A DNA stretch of 64,000 nucleotides from positions 2,046,001 through 2,110,000 of the forward strand of contig NZ_CP010817.1 of NCBI RefSeq assembly GCF_000833025.1, in the 5' to 3' direction. Of this stretch, positions 54,611-62,948 are shown one piece after another. Within the stretch, counting starts at the first letter, position 1, and the number at the start of each line of letters is the position of its first letter. A program made the translations under genes and the position numbers. The notes beneath the pieces were generated by a model. It saw only the letters and a program-made list of their open reading frames with translations. It did no database searches and was not told the origin of the DNA. This DNA comes from Myroides profundi. Lineage in GTDB: Bacteria; Bacteroidota; Bacteroidia; Flavobacteriales; Flavobacteriaceae.

Positions 54611-55684
54611 ATGGAAACTGAATTAAAACTAAAATTAGAACAACTCCACAAAAGAGTAGATGTTTTAAAAGATCAAATTCAAACAGAAGAAGCAACTAAA
54701 AATGCTTTTATTATGCCTTTTATTCAAATACTTGGATATGACGTTTTTAATCCTACTGAAGTAATTCCAGAATTCACATGCGATATAGGAACAAAAAAAG
54801 GAGAAAAAGTAGATTATGTTATTATGAAAGATAACGACCCTATACTAATAATTGAATGTAAACATTGGAACATTAATGCAGATGCGCATAATTCACAACT
54901 ACATAGGTATTATCATGTCTCTAAAGCTAAATTTGGTGTATTAACTAATGGTCTTACTTATAACTTTTATACAGACTTAGAAAAGCCAAATATAATGGAT
55001 GAAAAACCATTCTTTACACTTGACTTAAATAATCTGAAAGAAACAAATATTAGTATACTTAATAATTTTACTAAAAAGAGTTTTAATTTAGAGAGTATTT
55101 TAGATTCTGCTGAAGCTCTTAAATATATAGAAGCTATTAGAAAAGAATTTGAAAAAGAAATACAATCTCCATCTGATGAACTTATAAAACTTCTAGTAAG
55201 TCGATTCTTTGATAGACCTATTACTGCTTCTAGACTTGTATCTTTTAAAGAATATACAAAAAAAGCATTATCTAATTCAATTAATGATTCTATCAATTTA
55301 CGCTTGAAAAATGCATTAAATATAAGTGAAACATTACCTTCTAAAGAAATAGAACAAGTTACCCCAATAGATCAAAATACAGAGGTAGATAAAATAGTTA
55401 CTACAGAAGAAGAACTTGATGGCTTCCAAATAGTGAAAGCTATTTTAAGAGAAGTATTACCAGCAGATAGAATTGCTTATAGAGATACTCAATCTTATTT
55501 TGGAATATTACTTGACGATAATAATAGAAAGCCTTTATGTAGACTTCATTTTAATTCTTCTAATAAATATATAGAGTTATTTCATAATGGTAAAGATAGT
55601 GGTGAAAAAATGCTTATAAATTCTTTAGAGGAAATTTATAACTACAAAACTGAATTGCTAAATACAGTTAAAACATATATTTAA
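54611..55684 (+). CDS. Orphan nuclease-like protein (type I restriction HsdR N-terminal domain)
   Basis: A 357-residue cytoplasmic protein. Residues 1-30 form a coiled coil; residues 45-140 carry a PD-(D/E)xK-type nuclease core with PEFTCDIGTKKGEKVDYVIM and ILIIECKHW, the E-x-K pair, as in the HsdR_N domain. The C-terminal third (about 270-357) is a separate domain with GFQIVKAILREVLPADRIAY, which recalls restriction-associated specificity regions. No methylase, specificity or helicase gene is near, so this is not a complete restriction system. A 55-bp fossil of a related gene lies at 57099-57153. Its natural role is unknown; phage defence is possible. Confidence 0.7.
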   Translation: METELKLKLEQLHKRVDVLKDQIQTEEATKNAFIMPFIQILGYDVFNPTEVIPEFTCDIGTKKGEKVDYVIMKDNDPILIIECKHWNINADAHNSQLHRYYHVSKAKFGVLTNGLTYNFYTDLEKPNIMDEKPFFTLDLNNLKETNISILNNFTKKSFNLESILDSAEALKYIEAIRKEFEKEIQSPSDELIKLLVSRFFDRPITASRLVSFKEYTKKALSNSINDSINLRLKNALNISETLPSKEIEQVTPIDQNTEVDKIVTTEEELDGFQIVKAILREVLPADRIAYRDTQSYFGILLDDNNRKPLCRLHFNSSNKYIELFHNGKDSGEKMLINSLEEIYNYKTELLNTVKTYI

Positions 55685-55740
55685 AAAAAGAGGCTTAGGC
55701 CTAGGAGTGGTCGGAAGAAATTCTGACCACTCTTTTTTAT
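55684..55740 (+). terminator. Terminator of the orphan nuclease gene
   Basis: AGTGGTC (55706-55712) pairs with GACCACT (55725-55731), then CTTTTTT; an A-run at the left can extend the stem. The region also contains the palindrome TAGGCCTA. Confidence 0.75.
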
Positions 55741-55908
55741 ATAATAGATACTTTGTTAGGATCTTCCCCAGTTAAAGCTACAATAAGAGCAATAATCAAG
55801 TTTTTAAGTTCCATATTAAATCTTCTCTTAGCAGTTTTATAGCCTAAGTTATTAGCATGTTTGTAAAATCTGACTAACACTTATTTTATGATCTTTAAAT
55901 GTATTCAT
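55737..55908 (-). pseudogene. Small frameshifted ORF
   Basis: A minus-strand start at ATG 55908 reads MNTFKDHKIS for 18 codons. With one frameshift it would continue as a protein-like stretch (KTAKRRFNMELKNLIIALIV) ending at a stop at 55737-55739. The gene family is not recognised. It may be a decayed small gene beside the orphan nuclease. Confidence 0.35.
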
Positions 55909-55957
55909 ATACTTTACTTTCTGTAATCAAATGTAGAGATTACCTTACTTTTTAAAC

Positions 55958-55988
55958 AAAAAAAGTCGGAAGATTAATCTTCCGACCA
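55958..55988 (-). terminator. Terminator of the gene at 56049
   Basis: A perfect 22-bp palindrome (55965-55986, GTCGGAAGATTAATCTTCCG...) is preceded on the plus strand by seven A, the U-run of the minus transcript. Confidence 0.85.
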
Positions 55989-56048
55989 AGACTAGGTAGA
56001 ACCTGCTTTTTATTTCTATAAAACTTAACTAAATAACCTATTACTTAA

Positions 56049-56987
56049 TCAAACCTCTTTACAAATAGCAATTTCTTTACTATCCCTTAGATACACCCAA
56101 AAACAATCTTCTAAATGTTCTATTATCTGAGGATATTTGCCAAAACCTCTAGGAAATGTAATATCTTCTAACACATTTGACTCTAAAGAGAATATCTTTT
56201 GTTTACCTTTCCATTCATCACTTTGAAAAACGGGAGTAAGCATTAAATATCTTTGAGAACTACTAAATAATCCATTAACACCTCTTTTCTTACCATCTTT
56301 CCCCTCTAAGTTACCACTGTCTAATAATAACTCTTCTATACGACCATTAATATTTCCTTTGCAACAAGCATAATAATCCATTCCCCACTTATTGATAGAA
56401 GTAACTTTAGCACCTGATGTAAAAGTATATAATGCATTGTCTTTTAACATAGCTGTATCTAATTTAGGTGGATAAGTATTTTCATTATGATGTTTTAAAT
56501 TCTTCGTTTGCAAAGTGGTGCAGCTCTCCCACTTAGCCCATTTATTATTAATATTAAATTGAAGAAAAGCGATATATCTAGTATCCATTCCAATCCCATC
56601 ATTATCAAAACAAATAGGTAATAAAGAACAATCACTTATAGGTACTCTCCATTGTAACTTAAAACATTGAGGCAATACATCCGAATCATGAATCCCTATC
56701 GTTTCAAATTGCTTATTTTCAAATGAATACAGGAATAATTCTTTTTGATTTTTAATAAATCCAAATTGATTATCAATAGAGAAAAGAACAGGGTGTTGCT
56801 TTACACTGTAATACTTCTCTCTATAATCTAATTCAATAATCTTAAATTCTTCAGAAGATATATAAATCATTTGATAGTACATACTCTCTTCATTATAAGA
56901 TAAAAAGATAGCTGTACAATCATCCACTGTCTTTGCTGTTAAAATAGGATGCCCAATAGTTATTTTCTTAACTAATTCTAATTTCAT
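56049..56987 (-). CDS. Hypothetical protein, possibly beta-propeller-like
   Basis: A 312-residue cytoplasmic protein without signal peptide or membrane segment. It is rich in short beta-strand patterns with aromatic residues (MYYQMIYISSEEFKIIELDY, ELFLYSFENKQFETIGIHD), which suggests a repeat beta fold such as a propeller, but no known signature is visible. I do not recognise it. It is monocistronic, with a strong terminator 60 bp downstream. Confidence 0.55.
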   Translation of the reverse strand: MKLELVKKITIGHPILTAKTVDDCTAIFLSYNEESMYYQMIYISSEEFKIIELDYREKYYSVKQHPVLFSIDNQFGFIKNQKELFLYSFENKQFETIGIHDSDVLPQCFKLQWRVPISDCSLLPICFDNDGIGMDTRYIAFLQFNINNKWAKWESCTTLQTKNLKHHNENTYPPKLDTAMLKDNALYTFTSGAKVTSINKWGMDYYACCKGNINGRIEELLLDSGNLEGKDGKKRGVNGLFSSSQRYLMLTPVFQSDEWKGKQKIFSLESNVLEDITFPRGFGKYPQIIEHLEDCFWVYLRDSKEIAICKEV

Positions 56988-57098
56988 ATAGATTAGATTA
57001 TAATCCCCTAAAATACAGAAAATATATTGTATACTGTAATATTTTTAACTAAGAGTAATGTAGCTTTAGAACTAATGAAAAAGCTATGAAGTAGAAAT

Positions 57099-57153
57099 AC
57101 TCAATCATACTTTGGATTTTACTTGATGACAATAATAGAAAACCTTTATGTAG
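57099..57153 (+). pseudogene. 55-bp fossil of an HsdR-N-like gene
   Basis: This stretch matches 55487-55542 of the orphan nuclease gene at about 47 of 55 positions by eye, with a 1-bp gap. It is the only part of a second copy that remains, in the 200-bp gap between two unrelated genes. Confidence 0.6.
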
Positions 57154-57190
57154 TGTAGGCTTTGTTTAAAATACTTGATTCGTTTTGATA

Positions 57191-58042
57191 TTAAACTACA
57201 TAGTCAGGCCATTCATTAGGCACTTCACCACTGAATCCCATTTTAGGTAAATTATTGATTTGATCCATATCTTGATCACTTAGTTCAAAATCAAAAATGT
57301 TCATATTATCAATAATTCTTTCTAGAGTGTTAGACTTCGGTATTGCTATTGTATTATGTTGTAAACACCATCTTAAACATACCTGAGAGATTGACTTATT
57401 ATGTTTCTTTGCAATACTGATTAACACCTCATTGTCAAACACTTTACCTCTAGCTAATGGTGACCAGGCTTCTATGACAATATTTTTCTTTTCACAATAT
57501 GCTTTTAATTCTGGCTGCCAATACCCTGGATGAAATTCTAACTGATTAATAGCAGGGATAACTTTAGCCGTTTCTAATAAAGCCTCTAAGTGCTCTTCCC
57601 AAAAGTTACTTACTCCTATTGATTTTATTTTACCTGCAGCTTGTAATTCTTCCATAGCACGCCAAGTATCTGCATTCACTTTTTTCCAATTATCACCGAA
57701 GTTTTTATAATTAGCTGGCCAGTGAATTAAATAAAGATCGATATAATCAAGACCTAGTTTCTCTAACGAAATATCGAGTGCCTTTTTAGTCTCTTCATAT
57801 CCCATATTTTCTCTCCATACTTTTGTAGTCACAAAGATATCTTCTCTAGGAACACCACTCTCTTTTATACCTTGCCCTACTTCTTCTTCATTCTGATATA
57901 TAGCAGCTGTATCTAGTAAGCGATACCCTTTACTTAAAGCATTTTTTACTGCTAAAATCCCTTCTGCTTTAGTTGCTTTGTAAGTTCCAAATCCGATTGA
58001 CGGAATTAGATTTCCATCATTAAGTTTTATTTTATTCATCAT
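57191..58042 (-). CDS. Aldo/keto reductase
   Basis: A 283-residue TIM-barrel NADPH-dependent reductase of the AKR superfamily. IGFGTYKATKAEG (residues 16-28), LLDTAAIYQNEEEVG with catalytic Asp and Tyr, TTKVWRENMGYEE with catalytic Lys and LDYIDLYLIHWP with catalytic His form the active site. IGVSNF and IAIPKSN are the cofactor-binding signatures. The substrate cannot be predicted; methylglyoxal-type and sugar reductases share these features. Start may be at 58042 or 58039, as there are two adjacent ATGs. Confidence 0.9.
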   Translation of the reverse strand: MMNKIKLNDGNLIPSIGFGTYKATKAEGILAVKNALSKGYRLLDTAAIYQNEEEVGQGIKESGVPREDIFVTTKVWRENMGYEETKKALDISLEKLGLDYIDLYLIHWPANYKNFGDNWKKVNADTWRAMEELQAAGKIKSIGVSNFWEEHLEALLETAKVIPAINQLEFHPGYWQPELKAYCEKKNIVIEAWSPLARGKVFDNEVLISIAKKHNKSISQVCLRWCLQHNTIAIPKSNTLERIIDNMNIFDFELSDQDMDQINNLPKMGFSGEVPNEWPDYVV

Positions 58043-58373
58043 GTTTTCTTTTAAGTAAATTATTCCAAGTGAACTCCCCTAAAGGTAATATAAAAAGTCT
58101 TTTTTGAAAAACAAAAATTAACCTTAGAAGTAAGATAGATATATCTTTATAGGTTAGATATAAGGCGTCATTCTTATAAATGACACTGTGAATATTCACT
58201 ATAAATTACTTCAACTTATATCTCTAAGTAGTTTTAATAATTGGAATTATGTAAAAGTAAAGTACTGTATTTTTAACCAATTATAAAATGGATATTAAAC
58301 AGAATTTAATGGATTATTATAAGATACCCCTCCATATCTAATGCTAAGACGAATGCAAGTCTTTTTAATGCAT
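58043..58373. other. Intergenic region, no recognisable content
   Basis: 330 bp between two minus-strand genes. I see no gene, repeat or clear terminator. Confidence 0.4.
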
Positions 58374-59174
58374 TTATTCTTCTGATTTAAATAGAGGGAA
58401 GTTAATCAACTGTTCATCAGAGGATTTTATAAATTCCTTTGGGCTAACCCCTGTAAACTCTTTAAACTCCCTTATATAATGAGATTGATCATAATAATCA
58501 CTCTGATAAGAAAGTGTCGTTAAGTTCTTAAACCTACTCTCTCTTAACAAATCAAGGCTAGACTGAAATCGCATAATTCTTGAAAACAACTTAGGAGACA
58601 TCCCTATATGTTGTTTTACAAGTCGTTCTAATGTTCTCTCAGAAGTATTTATTTCATCTTGTATTTCTTTTAATGATCTCCCCTTTTGTAATAATAGAGA
58701 GATATAATCTACCTTTTTATTCTCAAACCTATTAAACTGAATCTGCTCCAATAGAAAAGAAGATAATAAACCTATCTTCTCCTCAATAGTATCCGCGTGT
58801 ACTAGTTGTTCTAAAAGCGTATTAGGGACAATGTCTTCTAAGGCTATATTCTTATTACTAAACTCAATAGCATCATATTTAAATAACGCCTTTAAAGCTG
58901 TAGGTTCTAGATATGCTCCGATTATCCTGAAACTCCCCTCTACACTCTGATCTGTAAACTGACTAAACTGTCCATAGACATAGAGTTGTGGAGCTACTCG
59001 ATGATATTGATCTAAAAATAAGTTAGGCCTATCTTGATAGATTAAGGTAGGTATACCATCAGGAAGTATCTTAAAAGTTTGTTTTTCTGCCTTATCATTT
59101 GAGTTCTCTAATACCCAAAAATAACGGACATAATCTCGTAAGGGCAATATTGGCAGGATCTCTCGATAGTGCAT
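58374..59174 (-). CDS. AraC family regulator with DUF6597-type N-terminus
   Basis: A 266-residue regulator. The N-terminal region begins MHYREILPILPLRDYVRYFW, the DUF6597 form common in Bacteroidota AraC proteins, with PDGIPTLIYQ near 43-52. The C-terminal 100 residues carry the AraC HTH with LKEIQDEINTSERTLERLVK and YYDQSHYIREFKEFTGVSPK. It is separated by 330 bp from the aldo/keto reductase gene downstream, so a link is only possible. The divergent GNAT gene starts 132 bp away. Confidence 0.85.
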   Translation of the reverse strand: MHYREILPILPLRDYVRYFWVLENSNDKAEKQTFKILPDGIPTLIYQDRPNLFLDQYHRVAPQLYVYGQFSQFTDQSVEGSFRIIGAYLEPTALKALFKYDAIEFSNKNIALEDIVPNTLLEQLVHADTIEEKIGLLSSFLLEQIQFNRFENKKVDYISLLLQKGRSLKEIQDEINTSERTLERLVKQHIGMSPKLFSRIMRFQSSLDLLRESRFKNLTTLSYQSDYYDQSHYIREFKEFTGVSPKEFIKSSDEQLINFPLFKSEE

Positions 59175-59306
59175 AACTAAATCTTATTATTACATCAAAG
59201 ATACTATATTTTACACCTTTAATTTTCTCTTTTTAATATACTACAACTAACAATAGAAAAAAACAGAAATATTATTCTAAATTGCTTGGCTTAAATTGAC
59301 AAGAAT

Positions 59307-59783
59307 ATGATAACGATACAACCTTATGACCCTAAATACTTTGATGAACTAACTTCTTATGAATTAGATGAACAACAAGCTACGTTTGCTCTTGTACCAA
59401 AGAATATGCTAACTAATCCTGAAATTATGGAGAATACAATGCGTACCCAATATTGTATCTTATCTCATGACACCCCAGTAGGCCTATTCTCATTAGATCT
59501 TTCTGATGATCGTTTGATATATACAGAGAATAAAGATTCTATACTACTCCGTGCGTTATCTATCATGCCTAATCAACAAGGCAAAGGAATAGCTAAAGCG
59601 ACTATGCTTCTATTACCTGACTTGGTAAGAGAATATTACCCTACTGTAAATAAAATAGTCTTTGGGGTTAGCTATGAGAATACACTCGCTTATAATCTAT
59701 ACTTAAAAACGGGTTATGATGATTCTGGAAGAACATATCAAGGCATTAAAGGCCCACAGCACTGTATGACTAAAAGTTTATAG
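59307..59783 (+). CDS. GNAT family N-acetyltransferase
   Basis: A 158-residue single-domain acetyltransferase that would transfer an acetyl group from acetyl-CoA to a small molecule or protein amine. The acetyl-CoA-binding motif A is LSIMPNQQGKGIAKATMLLL (residues 89-108), with the pyrophosphate loop QQGKGIA, followed by VSYENTLAYNLYLKTGY of motif B. The acceptor is unknown. It is divergent from the DUF6597 AraC gene and may be controlled by it. Confidence 0.85.
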   Translation: MITIQPYDPKYFDELTSYELDEQQATFALVPKNMLTNPEIMENTMRTQYCILSHDTPVGLFSLDLSDDRLIYTENKDSILLRALSIMPNQQGKGIAKATMLLLPDLVREYYPTVNKIVFGVSYENTLAYNLYLKTGYDDSGRTYQGIKGPQHCMTKSL

Positions 59784-59833
59784 TCTATTAAAAGCTATAC
59801 AGTTATAATAAGACGAGACAACTTTTGGTAGCA

Positions 59834-59905
59834 GTGAGTCCGTAGTGAGTCCGTTATGAGTCCGTAGTGACTCCGTTAAAATAGCATATTTAACGGAGTC
59901 ACTAC
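59834..59905. repeat. 11-bp phased GAGTCCGT array ending in a perfect hairpin
   Basis: Four 11-bp units start at 59834, 59845, 59856 and 59867 (GTGAGTCCGTA-type, the last GTGACTCCGTT). The last unit is the left arm of a perfect 17-bp stem (59864-59880 with 59889-59905) around an 8-base loop. A degenerate inverted unit follows. It lacks a U-run. Confidence 0.75.
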
Positions 59906-59978
59906 AGACTTAATGTAGAAAGAATAAGAACCTAATCGCAACTAGATACAGTCAGAGTAGTATTAATTATAGGAAAAA

Positions 59979-60022
59979 CAAATAAGGGCTAACTTGTTTA
60001 ACTAACAAGCTAACCCTTATTC
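59979..60022. terminator. Terminator between GNAT gene and SusD operon
   Basis: The arms AATAAGGGCTAACTTGTT and AACAAGCTAACCCTTATT pair over about 18 bp with two mismatches and a short loop. A and T runs lie on both sides, so it may act in both directions. Confidence 0.75.
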
Positions 60023-60153
60023 CTTTATTGAATATTTAACCCACATTACACATTAGCCAAATACTACAAAGCAATTCTACTTCGTAGTTCTTTCATTAGC
60101 TCTAAAACCATACTATAGTATGCTTTTATCACTAATTCAGACCTATTTTGTAT

Positions 60154-60195
60154 AATTACTTTTCGTTTATATGTCTATTGCATAATCTGGGTTTA
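60154..60195. repeat. 42-bp dispersed intergenic repeat, copy 2
   Basis: By eye, 35 of 42 positions match the copy at 4764-4805. The palindrome of the first copy is not conserved. It lies just 3' of the last gene of the SusD-type operon. Confidence 0.55.
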
Positions 60196-60203
60196 AAAGT
60201 AAA

Positions 60204-61709
60204 TTATTTGGCAGGTGTAATATATTTTACTGTTATTTTATTACTTCCTATCGCATAGTATTTATTTAATTGACCTTCGTATTTTTTATTAACCCAAAGC
60301 TCTTCGATATCACCATAGTTATATACATCAGATAATACAATTTTTCCATAATCATCATCTAGACTATCTAAACGGCTATAATCTAATACTTTCTTCCCTT
60401 CGTGCTCTATTAACTTCACATTACATCCTGAAATATCTGTAATCGTCAATAGTTTAGAACAGAATCTTAAGTCTAATGTTAACTTTCCTTTAAGTGATGA
60501 GGCTGGTATCACTAAGATAGTCTCTAAGTTAGTCTGTTTAGTAAGATCTAATTCCTTTAATCCTTTTATGTTATTCGCTTGAAAACCTGTTAATGAATTA
60601 TCAGCAAGACTTAGTTTACCTTGAATATCTAAATAATCAACAGACATTCTATTTAAGCTCTTACTACCTGATAAATTAATATCCTGAACAACAACATCTT
60701 CAGAATTTAAATTAATTCGCACCAGTTTAGGAGCATTTAGATTTACATTTTTAAACTTGTGATCTTGAATTTCTAATAACTCTAAACGGCTAGCACTCAT
60801 TGTTAAGTCACCTTCCATTCCTAATACATTAGCATATAGTTCTTTTGGTTGTGTCTTACTAACGATATCAAATAAATTCTCTTTGATAGCATAACAACGA
60901 TTTACATTTAATGTACCTACTAAACTTCCATTTAAATCAATAGACTTAAGGTCATTATTATTAAAGAAATCTAGCATTCTCAATTCTTTAGCCCCTTTGA
61001 TAGAAATAGTTTTAATACTTTGATTATTATATCTACCCATAGATAAGTCTTCTAAACTAGCTGGTACTTCTAGTACTACATCCTCTGCTAGGGTGTGGTA
61101 GTTTATTTCTAATACTCTTAAAGAAGTAAAGTATTTTAACGTACTTAAATCTTCATTTTTAAGTGCATACTTAGTTCCGTTATAACCAGTCTCATCGTGG
61201 TTCATATATAAAATCTCGATTTTTTCTAAATCAGATTTTTTAAATATATTTCCACTTACGGCTTTAGGTGCTTTCTCTCCTAAAACAGCAGTAATTGCTT
61301 TAGCAAAATTCTCTGATAATTCTATCTCCGTTTTTGCCTTTACAGTGATAGATAAGTTAGTAGATATTTTATAGTTACTATCTGCTATAGCCGCTAATAC
61401 TGCATTCCCTTCTTTTACTCCAGTTATCGTATTATCACTATCTACAGTTACAATATCTTTTCCTTCTACTACCTGAAGTTTAGCTGCCTGTACAAGAGCT
61501 CCTTTACTATCAATAATTCTAAAAGGAACTACCTCGCCTTCTGTTAGTTCTATCTTTCCGTCTGCAAAAGCATTTCCATTTTGATCTACTATTTGTAGTG
61601 TTTCTAATTCTTTTACTGAATTGTCATCGCTAGAGCAAGAAGCTAATACGACAGTAGAAGTTAGTAAAATAGTAGCGACTTCACGAGAGTAGTGTGTCAT
61701 TGTCTTCAT
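60204..61709 (-). CDS. Surface lipoprotein with Ig-like and leucine-rich-type domains
   Basis: A 501-residue lipoprotein: the signal ends in VLASC and the CSSDDNS that follows fits Bacteroidota surface export. Residues 35-125 form a BIG2-like Ig domain (VDSDNTITGVKEGNAVLAAI). Residues 150-480 hold irregular leucine-rich repeats (LRVLEINYHTLAEDVVLEVP, KELRMLDFFNNNDLKSIDLN). It is the third gene after susD in the operon and is probably a surface glycan- or protein-binding component. The nutrient is not known. Confidence 0.75.
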   Translation of the reverse strand: MKTMTHYSREVATILLTSTVVLASCSSDDNSVKELETLQIVDQNGNAFADGKIELTEGEVVPFRIIDSKGALVQAAKLQVVEGKDIVTVDSDNTITGVKEGNAVLAAIADSNYKISTNLSITVKAKTEIELSENFAKAITAVLGEKAPKAVSGNIFKKSDLEKIEILYMNHDETGYNGTKYALKNEDLSTLKYFTSLRVLEINYHTLAEDVVLEVPASLEDLSMGRYNNQSIKTISIKGAKELRMLDFFNNNDLKSIDLNGSLVGTLNVNRCYAIKENLFDIVSKTQPKELYANVLGMEGDLTMSASRLELLEIQDHKFKNVNLNAPKLVRINLNSEDVVVQDINLSGSKSLNRMSVDYLDIQGKLSLADNSLTGFQANNIKGLKELDLTKQTNLETILVIPASSLKGKLTLDLRFCSKLLTITDISGCNVKLIEHEGKKVLDYSRLDSLDDDYGKIVLSDVYNYGDIEELWVNKKYEGQLNKYYAIGSNKITVKYITPAK

Positions 61710-61730
61710 TTAATTTTAGTGTTATAGTTA

Positions 61731-62933
61731 TTATTTAATTAATTTGTATTCTACGTTAACTTTAATAAATCCAGATGCCTGATAATGGTCTATGATAAAC
61801 TGAAATGCCAACTTGTCATCCGTTAATTTAGTTTCTGTTTTATACCAAGTATTATTTTGATACATATCGTCTTTTTCTAGAATAGATCCTGAGTTTATAT
61901 ATTGAACAGGATTTACAGAACCACCTTGTTCAAAGTTTTCTATCGCTATAGGATTAGCTTCTTTTAATAGTTTTTGAAGTCTATCCCAAGCTGTATATTC
62001 ATATTGAAAAGGAATAATAGTGATTGGATTATCATAGGTATCTTTTCCTTTCCCAATAACTTTAACTTCTTTAGTTTTTAAGTCTATCTCGATATCATCT
62101 AAAGACATCGAAAAACTCTCATCAGAAGAAGAACTCAAATTGATTAGTTCCATGATAGCCATAGGAGCTGGCTGTTGTGTCCAGAATTCTTTATCGTTAA
62201 CAGTAAGCTCTCTAAATAGGTAGTAACAGTATGACTCTATTCCCATAGCATTACTTACCATTTTAAGAATAGGTCTGTCAGCAGTAGCCTTCTCACTTAA
62301 AGTAATAAAAGTCTTACCGTTTACAGGTATTTTTGCAGGAGAATTGATAGGAGTCAAATACTCATTTCCTTTAAAATCAATTAACCCTGTCACCTCTAGC
62401 TCTCCTATCATAGTATATAGATCAAGGCCGTGCTTCTTATATCCTTCTATTAATTCTTTCTGTGCTGGTGTTAAATCAAGAAGCCCTGCTATCGGTGTTA
62501 TTACTATTTCAAGTGATTTCTCTAGCTTGATCTGGCTATCGTTTTTAGCTATTTCCAGTTGTATATAAGCATTGTTTTTAAGTGCTCTTCTCGTTTTACT
62601 ACTAATGGTCAGTACAGCCTTTTTTTGTCCAGGCTCTAGTACTATTTTAGGATTGTCTATTTCGGCAATTACCTGCCCATTCACGACATTACTAGTTAAC
62701 TTGAATTCTAGTTCTACCTTCTCTTTCATAGAACTAACTAATAGTACATTTACATCAATCTTATCCGTAGAATTATCTTGTAAACTCAAAGTACTCACAG
62801 GCATTAAAACGATCTTATTCTCTCCTGTAAATTGACTTTTAGAATTGTCGTCACTAGAACAAGATATAATAGACATTGAGGCAAGAAGTACACTTGCACT
62901 TACAATCATTTTTTTAAAAAAGTTATTTTTCAT
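61731..62933 (-). CDS. Surface lipoprotein of a SusC/D-type operon
   Basis: A 400-residue lipoprotein with the signal ending SIISC and the surface-export-like CSSDDNSKS. Residues 40-150 look like a BT_3987/Calx-beta type Ig domain (VLEPGQKKAVLTISSKTRRA). The rest is beta-rich with a run of Trp and Tyr (EYTAWDRLQKLLKE). It lies 15 bp after the susD gene stop and 21 bp before the third lipoprotein gene, so the three are co-transcribed. Its role is probably substrate capture at the surface; the ligand is unknown. Confidence 0.75.
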   Translation of the reverse strand: MKNNFFKKMIVSASVLLASMSIISCSSDDNSKSQFTGENKIVLMPVSTLSLQDNSTDKIDVNVLLVSSMKEKVELEFKLTSNVVNGQVIAEIDNPKIVLEPGQKKAVLTISSKTRRALKNNAYIQLEIAKNDSQIKLEKSLEIVITPIAGLLDLTPAQKELIEGYKKHGLDLYTMIGELEVTGLIDFKGNEYLTPINSPAKIPVNGKTFITLSEKATADRPILKMVSNAMGIESYCYYLFRELTVNDKEFWTQQPAPMAIMELINLSSSSDESFSMSLDDIEIDLKTKEVKVIGKGKDTYDNPITIIPFQYEYTAWDRLQKLLKEANPIAIENFEQGGSVNPVQYINSGSILEKDDMYQNNTWYKTETKLTDDKLAFQFIIDHYQASGFIKVNVEYKLIK

Positions 62934-62948
62934 TTGTTTTAGAATTAA

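Larger units (their letters stand above)
59906..60203. other. Intergenic region with terminator and dispersed repeat
   Basis: About 300 bp with no gene. It contains the terminator at 59979-60022 and the second copy of the 42-bp repeat. Confidence 0.5.
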
